This document shows, piece after piece, positions 55,515-64,000 of a stretch of 64,000 bases of DNA. The DNA is from Herpetosiphon llansteffanensis (GTDB lineage Bacteria; Chloroflexota; Chloroflexia; Chloroflexales; Herpetosiphonaceae). The notes beneath the pieces were generated by a model. It saw only the letters and a program-made list of their open reading frames with translations. It made no database searches and was not told the DNA's origin. A program made the translations under genes and the position numbers. Position 1 is the first letter of the stretch. Each line of letters starts with the position of its first letter. Where the stretch lies: the NCBI RefSeq assembly GCF_003205875.1, contig NZ_PUBZ01000086.1, forward strand, positions 1-64,000, given 5' to 3'.

Positions 55515-56462
55515 TTAATTTTTGGTTAGCCACTCTTCAAGTGTGCGCCCAACTGCTTCTAGGGCCGTAGCGCTGAGTTTATCGATTGTGTCATTGGTGG
55601 TGTGCCAATGTGGGTAATCAAAATCGATCAGGTCGGCAGCGCTAAAGCCCATTTGCAAGAAGGCCGTGTGATCATCAAGCACATGGTGTTTGGTTTCTGA
55701 AATGAACGTGGTATAGCCCAAATCTGCTGCTTGTTGCCAAATTTCGGCCCGCAAGGCTGGCGTAGAGCTTTGCTCAAGGTAAATTTGTTGGTCTGCATCG
55801 CCAATCATATCGACAATCACCACGGCTTTGGGTTCAGTTTCGAGCTTGGGGGCAAGGTCAATTGAGCCAAGCGTCCAGCCCCACTCGCCAATTGTGCCAT
55901 TATCCTCAGCATCGAAAAATACTAGCCAAACTTCCTCATTCAGGCGTTCTGGCTTGAGCACACGCGCCAATTCAAGCAGCACCGCAACCCCGCTGGCTCC
56001 GTCATTGGCTGCTGGCACTGGCTGCATACGCTTATTGGGGTCGGGATCATTATCGGCGTAGCGGCGGGCATCGTAGTGCGCGCCAAGCAACACCAACGGC
56101 CCCGTTCCGCGTTTGGCAATAATGTTGCGGCCTTTTTTATTTTCGGGCACGTTGAAAAATTGCTCTTCAACGTCCCAGCCATATTCAAGCAAGGTTTGGA
56201 TAATCCAATCGCCGTTGGCTTGCCAGCCAGGCGTGCCAGTGTCGCGGGGAATCCATTGCATTTGCACTTTGGCAAATTCCATCGCATTGGCCCTGTTGAA
56301 CTGTGGGCTATCGCTCACACTTGGCTTGGGCAAGGGCACAATCGTTGGCGCGACAGTTTGAACTGGATAGGCTACTGGCGTGCTGGCGGTTGCGCCACAG
56401 CCAGCCAAACTCATGATCATGCCAATTTGAAATAAGCGTTGCAGCCAAACGCGCTGTCTCAT
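55515..56462 (-). CDS. M28-family metallopeptidase lipoprotein
   Basis: A secreted, lipid-anchored zinc peptidase. The 315-residue protein starts with a lipoprotein signal ending LAGC (Cys 22). The M28 metal-site blocks are GAHYDARR, NDGASGVAVLLELAR, FFDAEDNG, VDMIGDAD and DFDYPHWHTTNDT. Such enzymes are aminopeptidases or, in the same fold, glutaminyl cyclases; I cannot decide between them. It overlaps the upstream M20 amidohydrolase gene by four bases (ATGA). Confidence 0.92.
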   Translation of the reverse strand: MRQRVWLQRLFQIGMIMSLAGCGATASTPVAYPVQTVAPTIVPLPKPSVSDSPQFNRANAMEFAKVQMQWIPRDTGTPGWQANGDWIIQTLLEYGWDVEEQFFNVPENKKGRNIIAKRGTGPLVLLGAHYDARRYADNDPDPNKRMQPVPAANDGASGVAVLLELARVLKPERLNEEVWLVFFDAEDNGTIGEWGWTLGSIDLAPKLETEPKAVVIVDMIGDADQQIYLEQSSTPALRAEIWQQAADLGYTTFISETKHHVLDDHTAFLQMGFSAADLIDFDYPHWHTTNDTIDKLSATALEAVGRTLEEWLTKN

Positions 56463-57658
56463 TGGTTGCCCCCATTGAGATAGCGGGTGGTAGCTTCACA
56501 TAAAATTGCTACACCCAAGGGCAAAACTCCTTCATCGAAGCTAAATGCTGGGTGATGATGGGGATGCGCGCCCAATTCTCGCTCCAAGGTTTGGCCACCC
56601 AAGAAGAAATAGCAGCCAGGCACTTCATTCAACAACACCGACATATCTTCTGAACCCATGGTGCGCTCGCTGTCGCCGACATTTTCAGCGCCTAAAATTG
56701 CTTCGGCTGCACCGCGCACCAAGGCTGTGGCGGCAGGATCGCAGATCGTCGCTGGGCACATTTCATCGTATTTGAGAACGGCGGTTGCGCCAAAAGTTGC
56801 GGCTACGCCTTGGACGACTTCGTGCACCCGTTGCTTCAAACGCTCGCGAGCTTCGGGATCGTAGCTGCGAATCGTGCCCGTCAGGGTGGCGTTGTGGGCG
56901 ATGATATTGTGGGCTGTGCCTGCTTGAACCGAGCCAACCGACAACACTGCTGGTTGTTCAGGGTGAATATTGCGGCTGACGATTGAGTGCAAGGCGACGA
57001 CCATATGCGAAGCGACTAACACCGAATCGATAGTGGTTTCTGGCTGTGCGCCGTGGCCGCCCTTGCCGGTAATTTCCAGATTAAACGTATCAGCAGAAGC
57101 CATAATTGGCCCAGAACGCACATTGGCAGTGCCCAAGGGCATCGGTGCCCAAATATGCAGGCCCAGCGAAATATCAGGCCGTGGATTTTCCATCGCGCCA
57201 GCCTCGACCATCTTTTGCGCACCGCCGCCGCCTTCTTCTGCTGGCTGGAACAGCAATTTGATGCCGCCATTGCCGAGCGCTTCGCGGTTTTGCATCAAGG
57301 CTGCGGCAACACCCAAGCCGATTGCAACGTGGCCATCGTGGCCGCAGGCATGCATTTTGCCATCGATGGTTGAGCGATAATCAACATCGTTTTGCTCGTG
57401 AATTGGCAACGCATCCATATCGAAGCGCAACATGGCCAATTTGCCGCCTGGCTGTGCTGGAATCACGCCTAAAACGCCAGTTGTGGCCAGCCCTTCGGTT
57501 ACCTCGTAGCCCAACTCACGCAAGCGATCGGCCACAATTTTGGCAGTGCGAAATTCCTCGAAGCCAAGTTCAGGGTGCTGGTGTAAATCACGCCGATCAG
57601 TGATCAATTGCTCCACCAAAGTGTGGGCAACATAGCGAAAATCTGGACGACTAGCCAT
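56459..57658 (-). CDS. M20-family amidohydrolase
   Basis: A zinc amidohydrolase of the hippurate/N-acyl-amino-acid hydrolase type. ATG at 57658 has AAGGAG six bases upstream, giving 399 residues. Blocks seen are RRDLHQHPELGFEEF, HACGHDGHVAIGLG, FQPAEEGGGGAQKM, and SEDMSVLLNEVPGCYFFLG (split), which contain the metal ligands. A dimerisation lid domain lies at about 180-290. It is translationally coupled to the M28 lipoprotein, suggesting a joint role in peptide or amide use. Confidence 0.95.
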   Translation of the reverse strand: MASRPDFRYVAHTLVEQLITDRRDLHQHPELGFEEFRTAKIVADRLRELGYEVTEGLATTGVLGVIPAQPGGKLAMLRFDMDALPIHEQNDVDYRSTIDGKMHACGHDGHVAIGLGVAAALMQNREALGNGGIKLLFQPAEEGGGGAQKMVEAGAMENPRPDISLGLHIWAPMPLGTANVRSGPIMASADTFNLEITGKGGHGAQPETTIDSVLVASHMVVALHSIVSRNIHPEQPAVLSVGSVQAGTAHNIIAHNATLTGTIRSYDPEARERLKQRVHEVVQGVAATFGATAVLKYDEMCPATICDPAATALVRGAAEAILGAENVGDSERTMGSEDMSVLLNEVPGCYFFLGGQTLERELGAHPHHHPAFSFDEGVLPLGVAILCEATTRYLNGGNQ

Positions 57659-57891
57659 AGACAACTCCTTCATGCTGAGCTTGGGTGAAAAGACCACTAC
57701 CGTCATGCTACACAGATTTTGATCTTTGACAAAACCCTTAGTTTACCAAAAATCACCCATAACGCTGAAGAATAGGCTTTGCCCGCATCTAAGGCGTGTG
57801 ATACAATAACGCCCAATACCGTTGTATCCCTCTCTTATGGCACAAATTGTGCGCTAGTGCCTGGAACAATACGTGCAGGCAAGGAGACCGC

Positions 57892-59334
57892 ATGGCAGAC
57901 AAAGAGAGCATCCTGCAGCTCGGTATCGAAGCTGCGCGTGCGGGTGACAAAGAAGAGGCGCGGAAACTTTTCCGTTTGCTGACCCGCGAGACTCCATCCG
58001 ACCCCCAAGCATGGCTGTGGTTGGCTGGTGTTGCCGAGGATCGCGAAGAAAAGCGTGCTGCGCTGGAGAAAGTCACCGAACTCGATCCGTCGAATGAATT
58101 GGCCCGTCAAGGTTTAGAGGCGCTTGGTGGCCCAACGGCTAAGCCTGCTGTTCAAACACCGCCGCCTGCTCCAGAACCTGCACCAGTTTTTGTGGAGCCA
58201 GCAACCACTACCGCATTAGATGATTTTGATGTCGATTGGGGGCAACCAAGCCCACGTGCCGTTGAGCCAACTCCTGCACCTGCTGCCAAAGCAGAACCTG
58301 CCCGAACCCGCGAACTAACACCAGATGAAGAATTTGCCATGTCGTTGGATTCGCTGGGCAGCTATTCAAACGCCATGAGCGATCGCCAAAAGAGTGGCAA
58401 CGATTCATCGGTCGATTTCGATATTCCAGATTTTGGCGATGATCTCGACCTCGATGCCTACATGAACCGCGAACGGGTCGATGTTTCGCAAATTGAAGTT
58501 AAGCCCGAAGAAGCTAAAAAACCAATTCGGCGTTCACCAACCTTGTCGGCGGCAACTGCAGAAAGCAATAACGTTACGCCACGCGGCGGCAAACGCAAAA
58601 CCAACCAAGGCAATAGCGCCCTAATCCGTGCTGTAGTTGGGATAGTGCTGTTGCTCTTGTTGGGCTTCTTGGCTTGGAAGTTCATTTTCTCAGGCGATCC
58701 TGAGCCAGTTTCCAATTTGAATACACCACAGCCAACAACGATTGGCGGCGGTGTAACCGAACCAATTACGCCAACGGTTGATCTGGCCTTGGCAACCCCA
58801 ATCGTTGAGCCAACGATTGATTCAAACGTGCCACAACCAACCGCTGTACCACCAATCGTTGATCCCAATACCTTCCCAGTCGATCAACAATTGGGCAGCG
58901 CTCAACCAGCCTTATTGCCTTCCGATGGCACGATTCCATTGAATGTTGATGCTTGGTTCTTCAACTATGCTGGCGGCAATTTAGTTGCTGATGGCAATGC
59001 AATTAACCTGCAACCGCAAGGCCGTTGGATTGCAGTGCGCTTGTTGATGGCTGATACCAATGGTGGTCGCACCATTCCTGCAGATTTGGTTGTATTGAAA
59101 GATGCGCAAGGCCGTGTGTATCGCGCCAATCTTGACGCTTCCGAAGCTGTAACCAATGTCTACCCCGATTTTGTTAATCGTGGCTTCCCATACATCAACC
59201 AAAAACAAACCGCGCCAGGTGGCAACTTTACCACGGCGTTAGTGTTTGATGTGGCTCCTGATGCAACTGATTTGGTGCTGTTCAGCCCACAATACCTCGA
59301 TCAAGGCTACTATGTGCGGGCTAACTCGCAATAA
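57892..59334 (+). CDS. TPR membrane protein with an external beta domain
   Basis: A 480-residue protein with a TPR-like helical domain at 1-80 (AGDKEEARKLFRLLTRETPSD), a long Pro/Ala- and Asp-rich linker (about 83-240), one membrane helix at about 246-267, a Pro/Thr-rich stretch, and a C-terminal beta domain (about 335-480) resembling DUF4352-type domains. ATG at 57892 has AAGGAG upstream and is preferred to an earlier in-frame ATG. The cytoplasmic TPR with an external sensor-like domain suggests a scaffold, but no function is known. Confidence 0.85.
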   Translation: MADKESILQLGIEAARAGDKEEARKLFRLLTRETPSDPQAWLWLAGVAEDREEKRAALEKVTELDPSNELARQGLEALGGPTAKPAVQTPPPAPEPAPVFVEPATTTALDDFDVDWGQPSPRAVEPTPAPAAKAEPARTRELTPDEEFAMSLDSLGSYSNAMSDRQKSGNDSSVDFDIPDFGDDLDLDAYMNRERVDVSQIEVKPEEAKKPIRRSPTLSAATAESNNVTPRGGKRKTNQGNSALIRAVVGIVLLLLLGFLAWKFIFSGDPEPVSNLNTPQPTTIGGGVTEPITPTVDLALATPIVEPTIDSNVPQPTAVPPIVDPNTFPVDQQLGSAQPALLPSDGTIPLNVDAWFFNYAGGNLVADGNAINLQPQGRWIAVRLLMADTNGGRTIPADLVVLKDAQGRVYRANLDASEAVTNVYPDFVNRGFPYINQKQTAPGGNFTTALVFDVAPDATDLVLFSPQYLDQGYYVRANSQ

Positions 59335-59358
59335 GTAAACCTAATCAAGCAGCGGTGC

Positions 59359-59393
59359 AAAGCGGTCTTTCGAGTTTCGAAAGGCCGCTTTTG
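59359..59393 (+). terminator. Rho-independent terminator of the TPR membrane-protein gene
   Basis: The 15-base arms 59359-59373 and 59377-59391 pair with one G-T wobble around a three-base loop; the stem ends in four T. Confidence 0.85.
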
Positions 59394-59465
59394 GTTGTGC
59401 GCGGCAGGCAAGGGCTGTGCTATCATAGCTCGTAGCAAAACCATCAGCACAAAAGGAAGGTTGTT

Positions 59466-60155
59466 GTGGGTCTAGTCTTCAATGTATTGTTGCTGGGTGT
59501 CCCGCTGGGATTGACCATTCTAGGCGCGACCCGTGGGATTCAGCGCGAGGCCATGACATTAATTGGAATCTTGTTGGGAGCGTTGTTGGCTGAGCTTTGG
59601 GGGCCAATTTGGGGGCCAAATAATGCCACTCGCTTCAATCAAGATATTGCCGATACCACCGCGTGGATTTCGATTATTCTGCTGCTGATCTGCACGATTT
59701 TTATCGGCTATGGCGGGGCCTTGCTCTTGCCTTCGCGCAAGCAATTGGCCTTGGGCCGCTCGCGTTGGTTTGGTGCTGGCGCTGGCTTGTTCAATGGCAT
59801 CTTGCTGCTGAGCCTAATTCTGCGCTATGGCAATGTGTATAACAATGATCTGATGCTCAGCCCTTGGGCTGCGAGTAGCCGTGTGGCAATGGTGTTTGTC
59901 GAGCGTTTTCCCACAATGTTGCTGTTTGGGGTTGTGGCAATTGCCGTGCTGGTCAATTTGCGCCTCCTACAACGCTTGATCTTCAAAATTCATGGCAAGG
60001 AAACCAAAAAAGAAGAAAAGAAGAAGGTTGAGGAAAAACCAGCAGATCCTCCCAAGCCACCAGAACCAAAACCACCAGCCCCCGATACGGTCAACAACCC
60101 GATCTTGCGCGATTTGATTTTGGCTGAGATCAAAAAAGATAAACCACCTGCCTAA
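59466..60155 (+). CDS. CvpA-like membrane protein with a Lys/Pro-rich tail
   Basis: Residues 1-170 carry five or six helices in the pattern of the CvpA (colicin V production) family: an N-terminal GATRGIQREAMTLIGILLGALLAEL (split) and a Gly-rich GAGAGLFNGILLLSLI. Residues about 175-229 are a charged tail with K-E-E-K-K-K runs and P-P-K-P-P-E-P-K-P-P. The start is GTG with AAGGAAGG upstream. CvpA proteins affect envelope integrity in other bacteria; the match here is by pattern only. Confidence 0.7.
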   Translation: MGLVFNVLLLGVPLGLTILGATRGIQREAMTLIGILLGALLAELWGPIWGPNNATRFNQDIADTTAWISIILLLICTIFIGYGGALLLPSRKQLALGRSRWFGAGAGLFNGILLLSLILRYGNVYNNDLMLSPWAASSRVAMVFVERFPTMLLFGVVAIAVLVNLRLLQRLIFKIHGKETKKEEKKKVEEKPADPPKPPEPKPPAPDTVNNPILRDLILAEIKKDKPPA

Positions 60156-60160
60156 AACGC

Positions 60161-60196
60161 AACAATGGCCGAAATTGCTTCGGCCATTGTTGTTTA
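60161..60196. terminator. Bidirectional terminator between convergent genes
   Basis: AACAATGGCCGAA (60161-60173) pairs perfectly with TTCGGCCATTGTT (60179-60191). T-rich sequence follows on the right (gttt), and leftward reading gives GCGTTTTAG. Confidence 0.85.
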
Positions 60197-60205
60197 AGCG
60201 TTGAT

Positions 60206-61651
60206 TTAGTAGTTGTTCAAAGCAATTGGCAAGAAGACTTGTTGGGTATACAAGAAGTCAATCTTGGCTCCACACAAGGCATATTCGCTGCTTGCCGATG
60301 AAGCATCCCACACCAAGGCCAAGCCTTTATCGGTGTTCTCAATTGGGTAGTTGATGCTGACTGAGTTTTGCGTGCCTGTACCCATCACTGGTACGCTGGT
60401 GATTTGGGTAAATTCACCGCTGCCAACAAAGCTATACAAGTTGAGGGTTGGGCCAGCAGCAGCATTTTTGTAGAAGAAGGTGACGCGGGCAGCCTTCGCG
60501 CCTTCTGGCGCGCTGACGTTGGTCGTCAAATCTTCAACTTCGTTGCTGACGTTGATACAGCCATTGGCATCGCTGGTGTAGTTCACGTTCGAGCGGCGTG
60601 GCACAAAGGTGCTGCCGGTGATGAAGCGGCTATCTTGGGTTGGCTCAGTGGTAGGGTTGGTATATTGAAACCGAACCCCACACAAGCGCAGTTGATTGCT
60701 CAAAACCCCAGCAAAATCTGCAACCACGCTCAACGATTCGTTGCTTTCATTGACGGTGTAATTCAGGGTTTGATCGGCATTAACCACCGCCGTATTGGAA
60801 ACTGGGCTGGTTAATGTGGCGAGGGTATTGGTTACGCCTTGGCCATTTGAGGCAATCACTTTTACGGTCAAATCGGCGCTGTTAACATCGCGGAAATAAG
60901 TGCGCACTGCTGTCAGTTGGCTGCCTTGGGGCAAATCGACATCAGCATTCAAGGTGCGACCATTGATTTTAACAAAGGTACAGCCAGCCCCTGCATAGCC
61001 ATGTTCGGTGGCTGAGTTGGTGTTGACCAAGGTGCTGCCAACGATAAACAGATAATCGGTCGCTGGGCGTGGCTCTGCTGGAGCAGTGTAGGCAATCCGC
61101 ACGCCACACAATTGCATCGAGGCATTGGTCACGCGGGGGAACCATTCTAAGAACAAGCCACGGCTTTGCATGTTGACGACATACGGAGCATATGGCGCAC
61201 GAATTGGCGCGTAGGTGTTGGTCAAGCCCACCGAGCTTGAAATTTCCACCGTGATCAATTCACGAGGCATAATCATATCGCTGTCGTTGAGCGTCAACTC
61301 TGCTTTGGTTTGGCTGGTGCTCGTGTCGTTGAGATAATAATCCAAGCCTAAGATGGTTGCGCCATTGGGCACTGCCACCGGAGCCGTAAACTCGCCACTA
61401 CTGGTGGCATAAATACAACCAGTTGGTTGATTATTGGTGTTGCGGGTTGTTTCAAAGGCCGTGGTTGAGTCGCGGGTTTGAAACGAGCTGCCTGCAATCC
61501 AAAGATATTGGGTATCGTTGGGGGTAGCGGAGCTTTGAGCTGGGGCTTGAGCTGGGTTCGTTTGGGCACGGGCAACAAAAACAGGCCCAACCAGGAACAA
61601 CAGTGCCAATAGAACAATGGCGATACGGAATGAAGCGCGGATTCGCGACAT
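60206..61651 (-). CDS. Secreted protein with three Cys-paired repeats, unknown family
   Basis: I do not recognise the family. The 481-residue protein has a signal peptide (about 1-29). Three repeats of roughly 130-145 residues follow, at about 49-190, 199-332 and 341-468. Each begins with F/W-I-x-G-S-x-F/L, has a Cys shortly after (C79, C224, C365) and a second in L-C-G-V/A-x-I/F (C182, C324, C460). These six are the only Cys, so one disulfide per repeat is likely. The chain ends QVFLPIALNNY, a tail like that of the giant surface protein. The folds look all-beta. Confidence 0.88.
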   Translation of the reverse strand: MSRIRASFRIAIVLLALLFLVGPVFVARAQTNPAQAPAQSSATPNDTQYLWIAGSSFQTRDSTTAFETTRNTNNQPTGCIYATSSGEFTAPVAVPNGATILGLDYYLNDTSTSQTKAELTLNDSDMIMPRELITVEISSSVGLTNTYAPIRAPYAPYVVNMQSRGLFLEWFPRVTNASMQLCGVRIAYTAPAEPRPATDYLFIVGSTLVNTNSATEHGYAGAGCTFVKINGRTLNADVDLPQGSQLTAVRTYFRDVNSADLTVKVIASNGQGVTNTLATLTSPVSNTAVVNADQTLNYTVNESNESLSVVADFAGVLSNQLRLCGVRFQYTNPTTEPTQDSRFITGSTFVPRRSNVNYTSDANGCINVSNEVEDLTTNVSAPEGAKAARVTFFYKNAAAGPTLNLYSFVGSGEFTQITSVPVMGTGTQNSVSINYPIENTDKGLALVWDASSASSEYALCGAKIDFLYTQQVFLPIALNNY

Positions 61652-61699
61652 TGCTACGTCCTTTCCAAGAATACGAATAGCGGTCGTAAAGATTAACCC

Positions 61700-61711
61700 T
61701 ATGCTAGCATA
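61700..61711. promoter_or_regulatory. Perfect 12-base palindrome upstream of the Cys-repeat protein gene
   Basis: TATGCTAGCATA reads the same on both strands and lies 49-60 bases before the start codon of the leftward gene at 61651, near where its promoter should be. It may be an operator. Confidence 0.4.
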
Positions 61712-61797
61712 AAGAGATTAAAAAGAAAAACTTTTAGGGGAACCTGCATGGGTGTTTTTTCGGGTGATTTGCACTCATCCTTGGTGAGGATGCTTGC

Positions 61798-62424
61798 TTA
61801 TTGTTCGCGTTGCAAATCGCGTGGCTCAGCGCCATACAACCATTGATGGCGTGCTTGCGCCTCCCACCAACTGCTGGGAAACTGCGGCCCTGCGCCATAA
61901 ACATCCTCGATTGCTGCCCGAATTTGGCGTGCACACACTTCTGGTGCAACCCGCCCAACGCCTGTTCCCAAGCCAGGAATCGCTACAGTTTTGACCAACT
62001 CAGCAATTGCTTGGCCAGCGAATTGGCCATGTTTGATCAGCAATAACACCGCCCGACAGGCTAGATACGGGTTGACTGTGCCCTGCAAAATCATTGGTAC
62101 GCGCATGGTTGGCGCTGCAATTACAAATGGAATTTTGGCATGATCGGTTGCTACAAGCGCCGCCTTGCCAATCAACAACTCGCCAAAATGCTCCTGTTGA
62201 ATGATCGTTTGTAAGCGCTCTTGCACATGCCAGCCAAAAAAGCGACTGTACAACATATCGATGCCGCCATCCATAAAGCCAAAGCTATTGGCGGGGCTGA
62301 CCACTGCATCGGTTGCGCAATCGAGAATTGAGCCATGCTGAATGCTAACATTCGGCAAATCGCCACAAATTTGTTGCCATGCGGCCACCATGGCGGGCTG
62401 CACATCGGCCAAGATAATCTGCAT
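61798..62424 (-). CDS. Macro-domain protein
   Basis: Likely binds or hydrolyses ADP-ribose or a derivative. ATG at 62424 (AAGGAG seven bases upstream) gives 208 residues. The macro fold shows DAVVSPANSFGFMDGGID (about 39-56), which binds the distal ribose, and VAIPGLGTGVGRVAP (about 147-161), the phosphate loop. The last 30 residues are a polar tail with two adjacent Trp. It is the third gene of an operon after an APH-like kinase and a thioesterase, four bases after the thioesterase stop. Substrates could be ADP-ribosylated protein, OAADPr or an RNA end. Confidence 0.93.
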   Translation of the reverse strand: MQIILADVQPAMVAAWQQICGDLPNVSIQHGSILDCATDAVVSPANSFGFMDGGIDMLYSRFFGWHVQERLQTIIQQEHFGELLIGKAALVATDHAKIPFVIAAPTMRVPMILQGTVNPYLACRAVLLLIKHGQFAGQAIAELVKTVAIPGLGTGVGRVAPEVCARQIRAAIEDVYGAGPQFPSSWWEAQARHQWLYGAEPRDLQREQ

Positions 62425-62428
62425 TGGT

Positions 62429-62920
62429 TTACTCCTTGGGATAATTGATAATTGCAAATGTGCCTTGACCCAATGCCAACAAATCGCCAGCTTCGTTAAC
62501 AATCCGCCCTGTCAGAATCCCAAAACGGGTGGTGCGCTCGACCAGTTCGGCGCTAGCAATAATGTTGCCGTCAACAATTGGCCGCAGGTAATTAATTTTC
62601 AATTCAAGCGTGGCACAACCAAGCGGGCGTTCCAGCGCCGTCCAAAATGCGCTGCCCATCGCAGTATCGAGCAAGCTGTAGGCAACGCCGCCGTGAGCAA
62701 TACCTGCTTGGTTGTAATGACCGGGGTCAATTTGGATCGAGCAGCGCGAGCGCCCTGGCTGCACATCTTCGTAGACCACGCCTAAGCTCCAAGTAAAGCC
62801 TGCGCCATAGCCATGATGCTTGCCAATGCGCTGAATGATGGTCAAAGCCAATTGCTGTTCGCGTTCGTCCATTTTGGCTAAAAGCTGCTGAGCTTGCTCT
62901 AAAAGTGGTTGGCTATTCAT
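62429..62920 (-). CDS. Hotdog-fold thioesterase, PaaI/YiiD-like
   Basis: The 163-residue product is a PaaI-type acyl-CoA thioesterase: YNQAGIAHGGVAYSLLDTAMG holds the catalytic helix and its HGG motif, followed by LELKINYLRPIVDGNI and an ending GQGTFAII. ATG at 62920 has AGGAG upstream and overlaps the stop of the APH-like gene as ATGA; the longer frame upstream lies inside that gene and is rejected. The substrate is likely an aromatic or medium-chain acyl-CoA. Confidence 0.93.
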   Translation of the reverse strand: MNSQPLLEQAQQLLAKMDEREQQLALTIIQRIGKHHGYGAGFTWSLGVVYEDVQPGRSRCSIQIDPGHYNQAGIAHGGVAYSLLDTAMGSAFWTALERPLGCATLELKINYLRPIVDGNIIASAELVERTTRFGILTGRIVNEAGDLLALGQGTFAIINYPKE

Positions 62921-64000
62921 GCTGCTCCTGAACGTTCTAAAATGAGAATAAGCTGGCGGAGATAGGTCGGAATCATCGCTTCCATTTCCCATGATGCTTG
63001 GAGATAGGGCTTGATCCAATGCTGATAGGTGAGCGCCTGATGAATTGGAGTCAATAGTTCGGCATAGCGATAGGCTTGCCGCAGCGTTTGGTAATCGAGC
63101 CGAAGCTGCTCGGCCCATGGATCAAGATAACTTTTTAGCAATACTTCGCGCACATTGGCTAGCGTACTGAAGCGGATTTCAACGTCTTCGAGCAAGAGTC
63201 CAAGGCTAAAAAATGGCTGGCTAATGCTCGCATCAGACCAATCAGTAACGATGATATGTTGCCCCTTGACGATGATATTGCTTGCTCCAAGGTCGCCATG
63301 ATCTAGTGTATTGGGAATATTGTAGGCTTGCAAGGCACGACAAGCAGCTTTGAGCTGTGGAATTGCTTGCTGGAGTTGCGCTAGTTCGCTTGAGCTAAGG
63401 CCCCATGGTTGGTTAAGCAATACGGCTTCTGAATCATTAAGCAGTGGTTCAATCTGTTGGCTCAGCCAACGTAGTGGCCGAACCGCCAAGCCACAGGCCT
63501 CAAGCTGATCGAGCAAATCAATTTGGCGAATTTGCAATTTGGCATAAGCGGCAAAACTTGCCTGCCATTGCTCAATCGCGCTAATCTCGGTTAGTTTGGG
63601 CGCGCCAAAATCAGGCAAGAGCATCCAATTGTGGTGTTGTTCGAGCGCCAAAAATGGGGCAGTATGGTTTGGTTCGTGGCTAAGTAAGTGGTGCGTTAGG
63701 CCAATTTCATGGCCAAACATTGCTGGCAGCGCTTTGAAATAAAGCGTCCCGTGAGTTGTGGCAAGCTGCCAAACGCTTGAGCGATTCCATGTGCGATAGT
63801 GCTCAAACTGGCCTGTTGGCTGAATATCAGTTTGAGCCAAAACTGTTGTGACCCACTGAAACGCCGCTGGCCCCCAATCTGGTTGATACCACGGCACTGC
63901 TTGAGCGTGTGGCGTTTGAGCCAAACGTTGCACCTGCCATAAGCGTAGGCTTGGTTCAAGTACTTGATCAGTGAGTGCCTGCTCAAGTTTAAGCCAATTG
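62917..64000 (-). CDS. APH-family phosphotransferase, 5' end cut by the window edge
   Basis: A kinase of the aminoglycoside phosphotransferase/choline kinase fold. The Brenner-like motif is LDHGDLGASNIIV, followed by the metal-binding IIVTDWSDASISQPF. The frame stays open from the GTG at 63933 back to the right edge of the window, and that upstream part (ending LRLWQVQRLAQTPHAQ) reads as coding, so the real start lies outside. At least 361 residues are encoded here. The last four bases overlap the thioesterase start, so the three genes are translationally linked. The phosphorylated substrate is unknown. Confidence 0.9.
   Translation of the reverse strand, partial: NWLKLEQALTDQVLEPSLRLWQVQRLAQTPHAQAVPWYQPDWGPAAFQWVTTVLAQTDIQPTGQFEHYRTWNRSSVWQLATTHGTLYFKALPAMFGHEIGLTHHLLSHEPNHTAPFLALEQHHNWMLLPDFGAPKLTEISAIEQWQASFAAYAKLQIRQIDLLDQLEACGLAVRPLRWLSQQIEPLLNDSEAVLLNQPWGLSSSELAQLQQAIPQLKAACRALQAYNIPNTLDHGDLGASNIIVKGQHIIVTDWSDASISQPFFSLGLLLEDVEIRFSTLANVREVLLKSYLDPWAEQLRLDYQTLRQAYRYAELLTPIHQALTYQHWIKPYLQASWEMEAMIPTYLRQLILILERSGAA

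Noticed and set aside
62921-63118. N-terminal extension of the thioesterase
   Set aside because: It lies wholly inside the APH-like gene in another frame, while ATG at 62920 has AGGAG and the ATGA overlap.

Overview
The window looks like a chromosomal segment of a Chloroflexota bacterium, most likely Herpetosiphon or a close relative. The grounds are a eukaryote-type WGR-PARP enzyme (reported before from Herpetosiphon), a complex I operon in the order A-B-C-D-I-H-J-K-L-M-M-N, secreted proteins ending in a short hydrophobic LP tail, and many small degenerate repeats between genes. This assignment rests on recalled gene content and not on a database search.

Layout. 0-4 kb: an operon of a WGR-PARP and an unknown partner, then a fumarase/aspartase-family gene. 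4-8 kb: rpsF-ssb-rpsR behind a long structured leader, then a membrane-anchored peptidyl-prolyl isomerase and a PH-domain membrane protein. 8-16 kb: uvrB, a TPR protein, a DEAD-box RNA helicase with an attenuator-like leader, a PAP2 phosphatase and an orphan histidine kinase. 16-24 kb: a divergent sigma-like factor, a NuiA-type nuclease inhibitor, clpB, and a tsaE-tsaB-nucleotide kinase-FHA-FHA operon. 24-37.7 kb: a 12-gene respiratory complex I operon with two nuoM genes and no nuoE, nuoF or nuoG. 37.8-47.3 kb: a Ser/Thr kinase coupled to a lipoprotein, three tandem 148-bp palindromic repeats, a secreted glycosidase-like protein, a penicillin acylase, a PspC protein and a methyltransferase. 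47.9-53.3 kb: a 1797-residue beta-helix/Calx-beta surface protein. 53.5-55.5 kb: a zinc-ribbon protein, a cluster of DnaA boxes (probable oriC) and dnaA. 55.5-64 kb: M20 and M28 peptidase-family enzymes, a TPR membrane protein, a CvpA-like protein, a secreted protein with three Cys-paired repeats, and an operon of an APH-like kinase (cut by the right edge), a hotdog thioesterase and a macro-domain protein.

Functional themes. Housekeeping dominates: replication start, nucleotide excision repair, t6A tRNA modification, protein disaggregation and respiration. ADP-ribose biology appears at both ends, with a PARP writer on the left and a macro-domain protein on the right. The signals that known annotation explains least are the PARP partner gene, the two structured leaders (rpsF and the DEAD-box helicase), the duplicated C-terminal motif of NuoI, the three-fold Cys-pair secreted protein and the dispersed repeats. 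No CRISPR array, tRNA, rRNA, transposase or known defence system was seen. Promoters, hairpins and domains were identified by eye.
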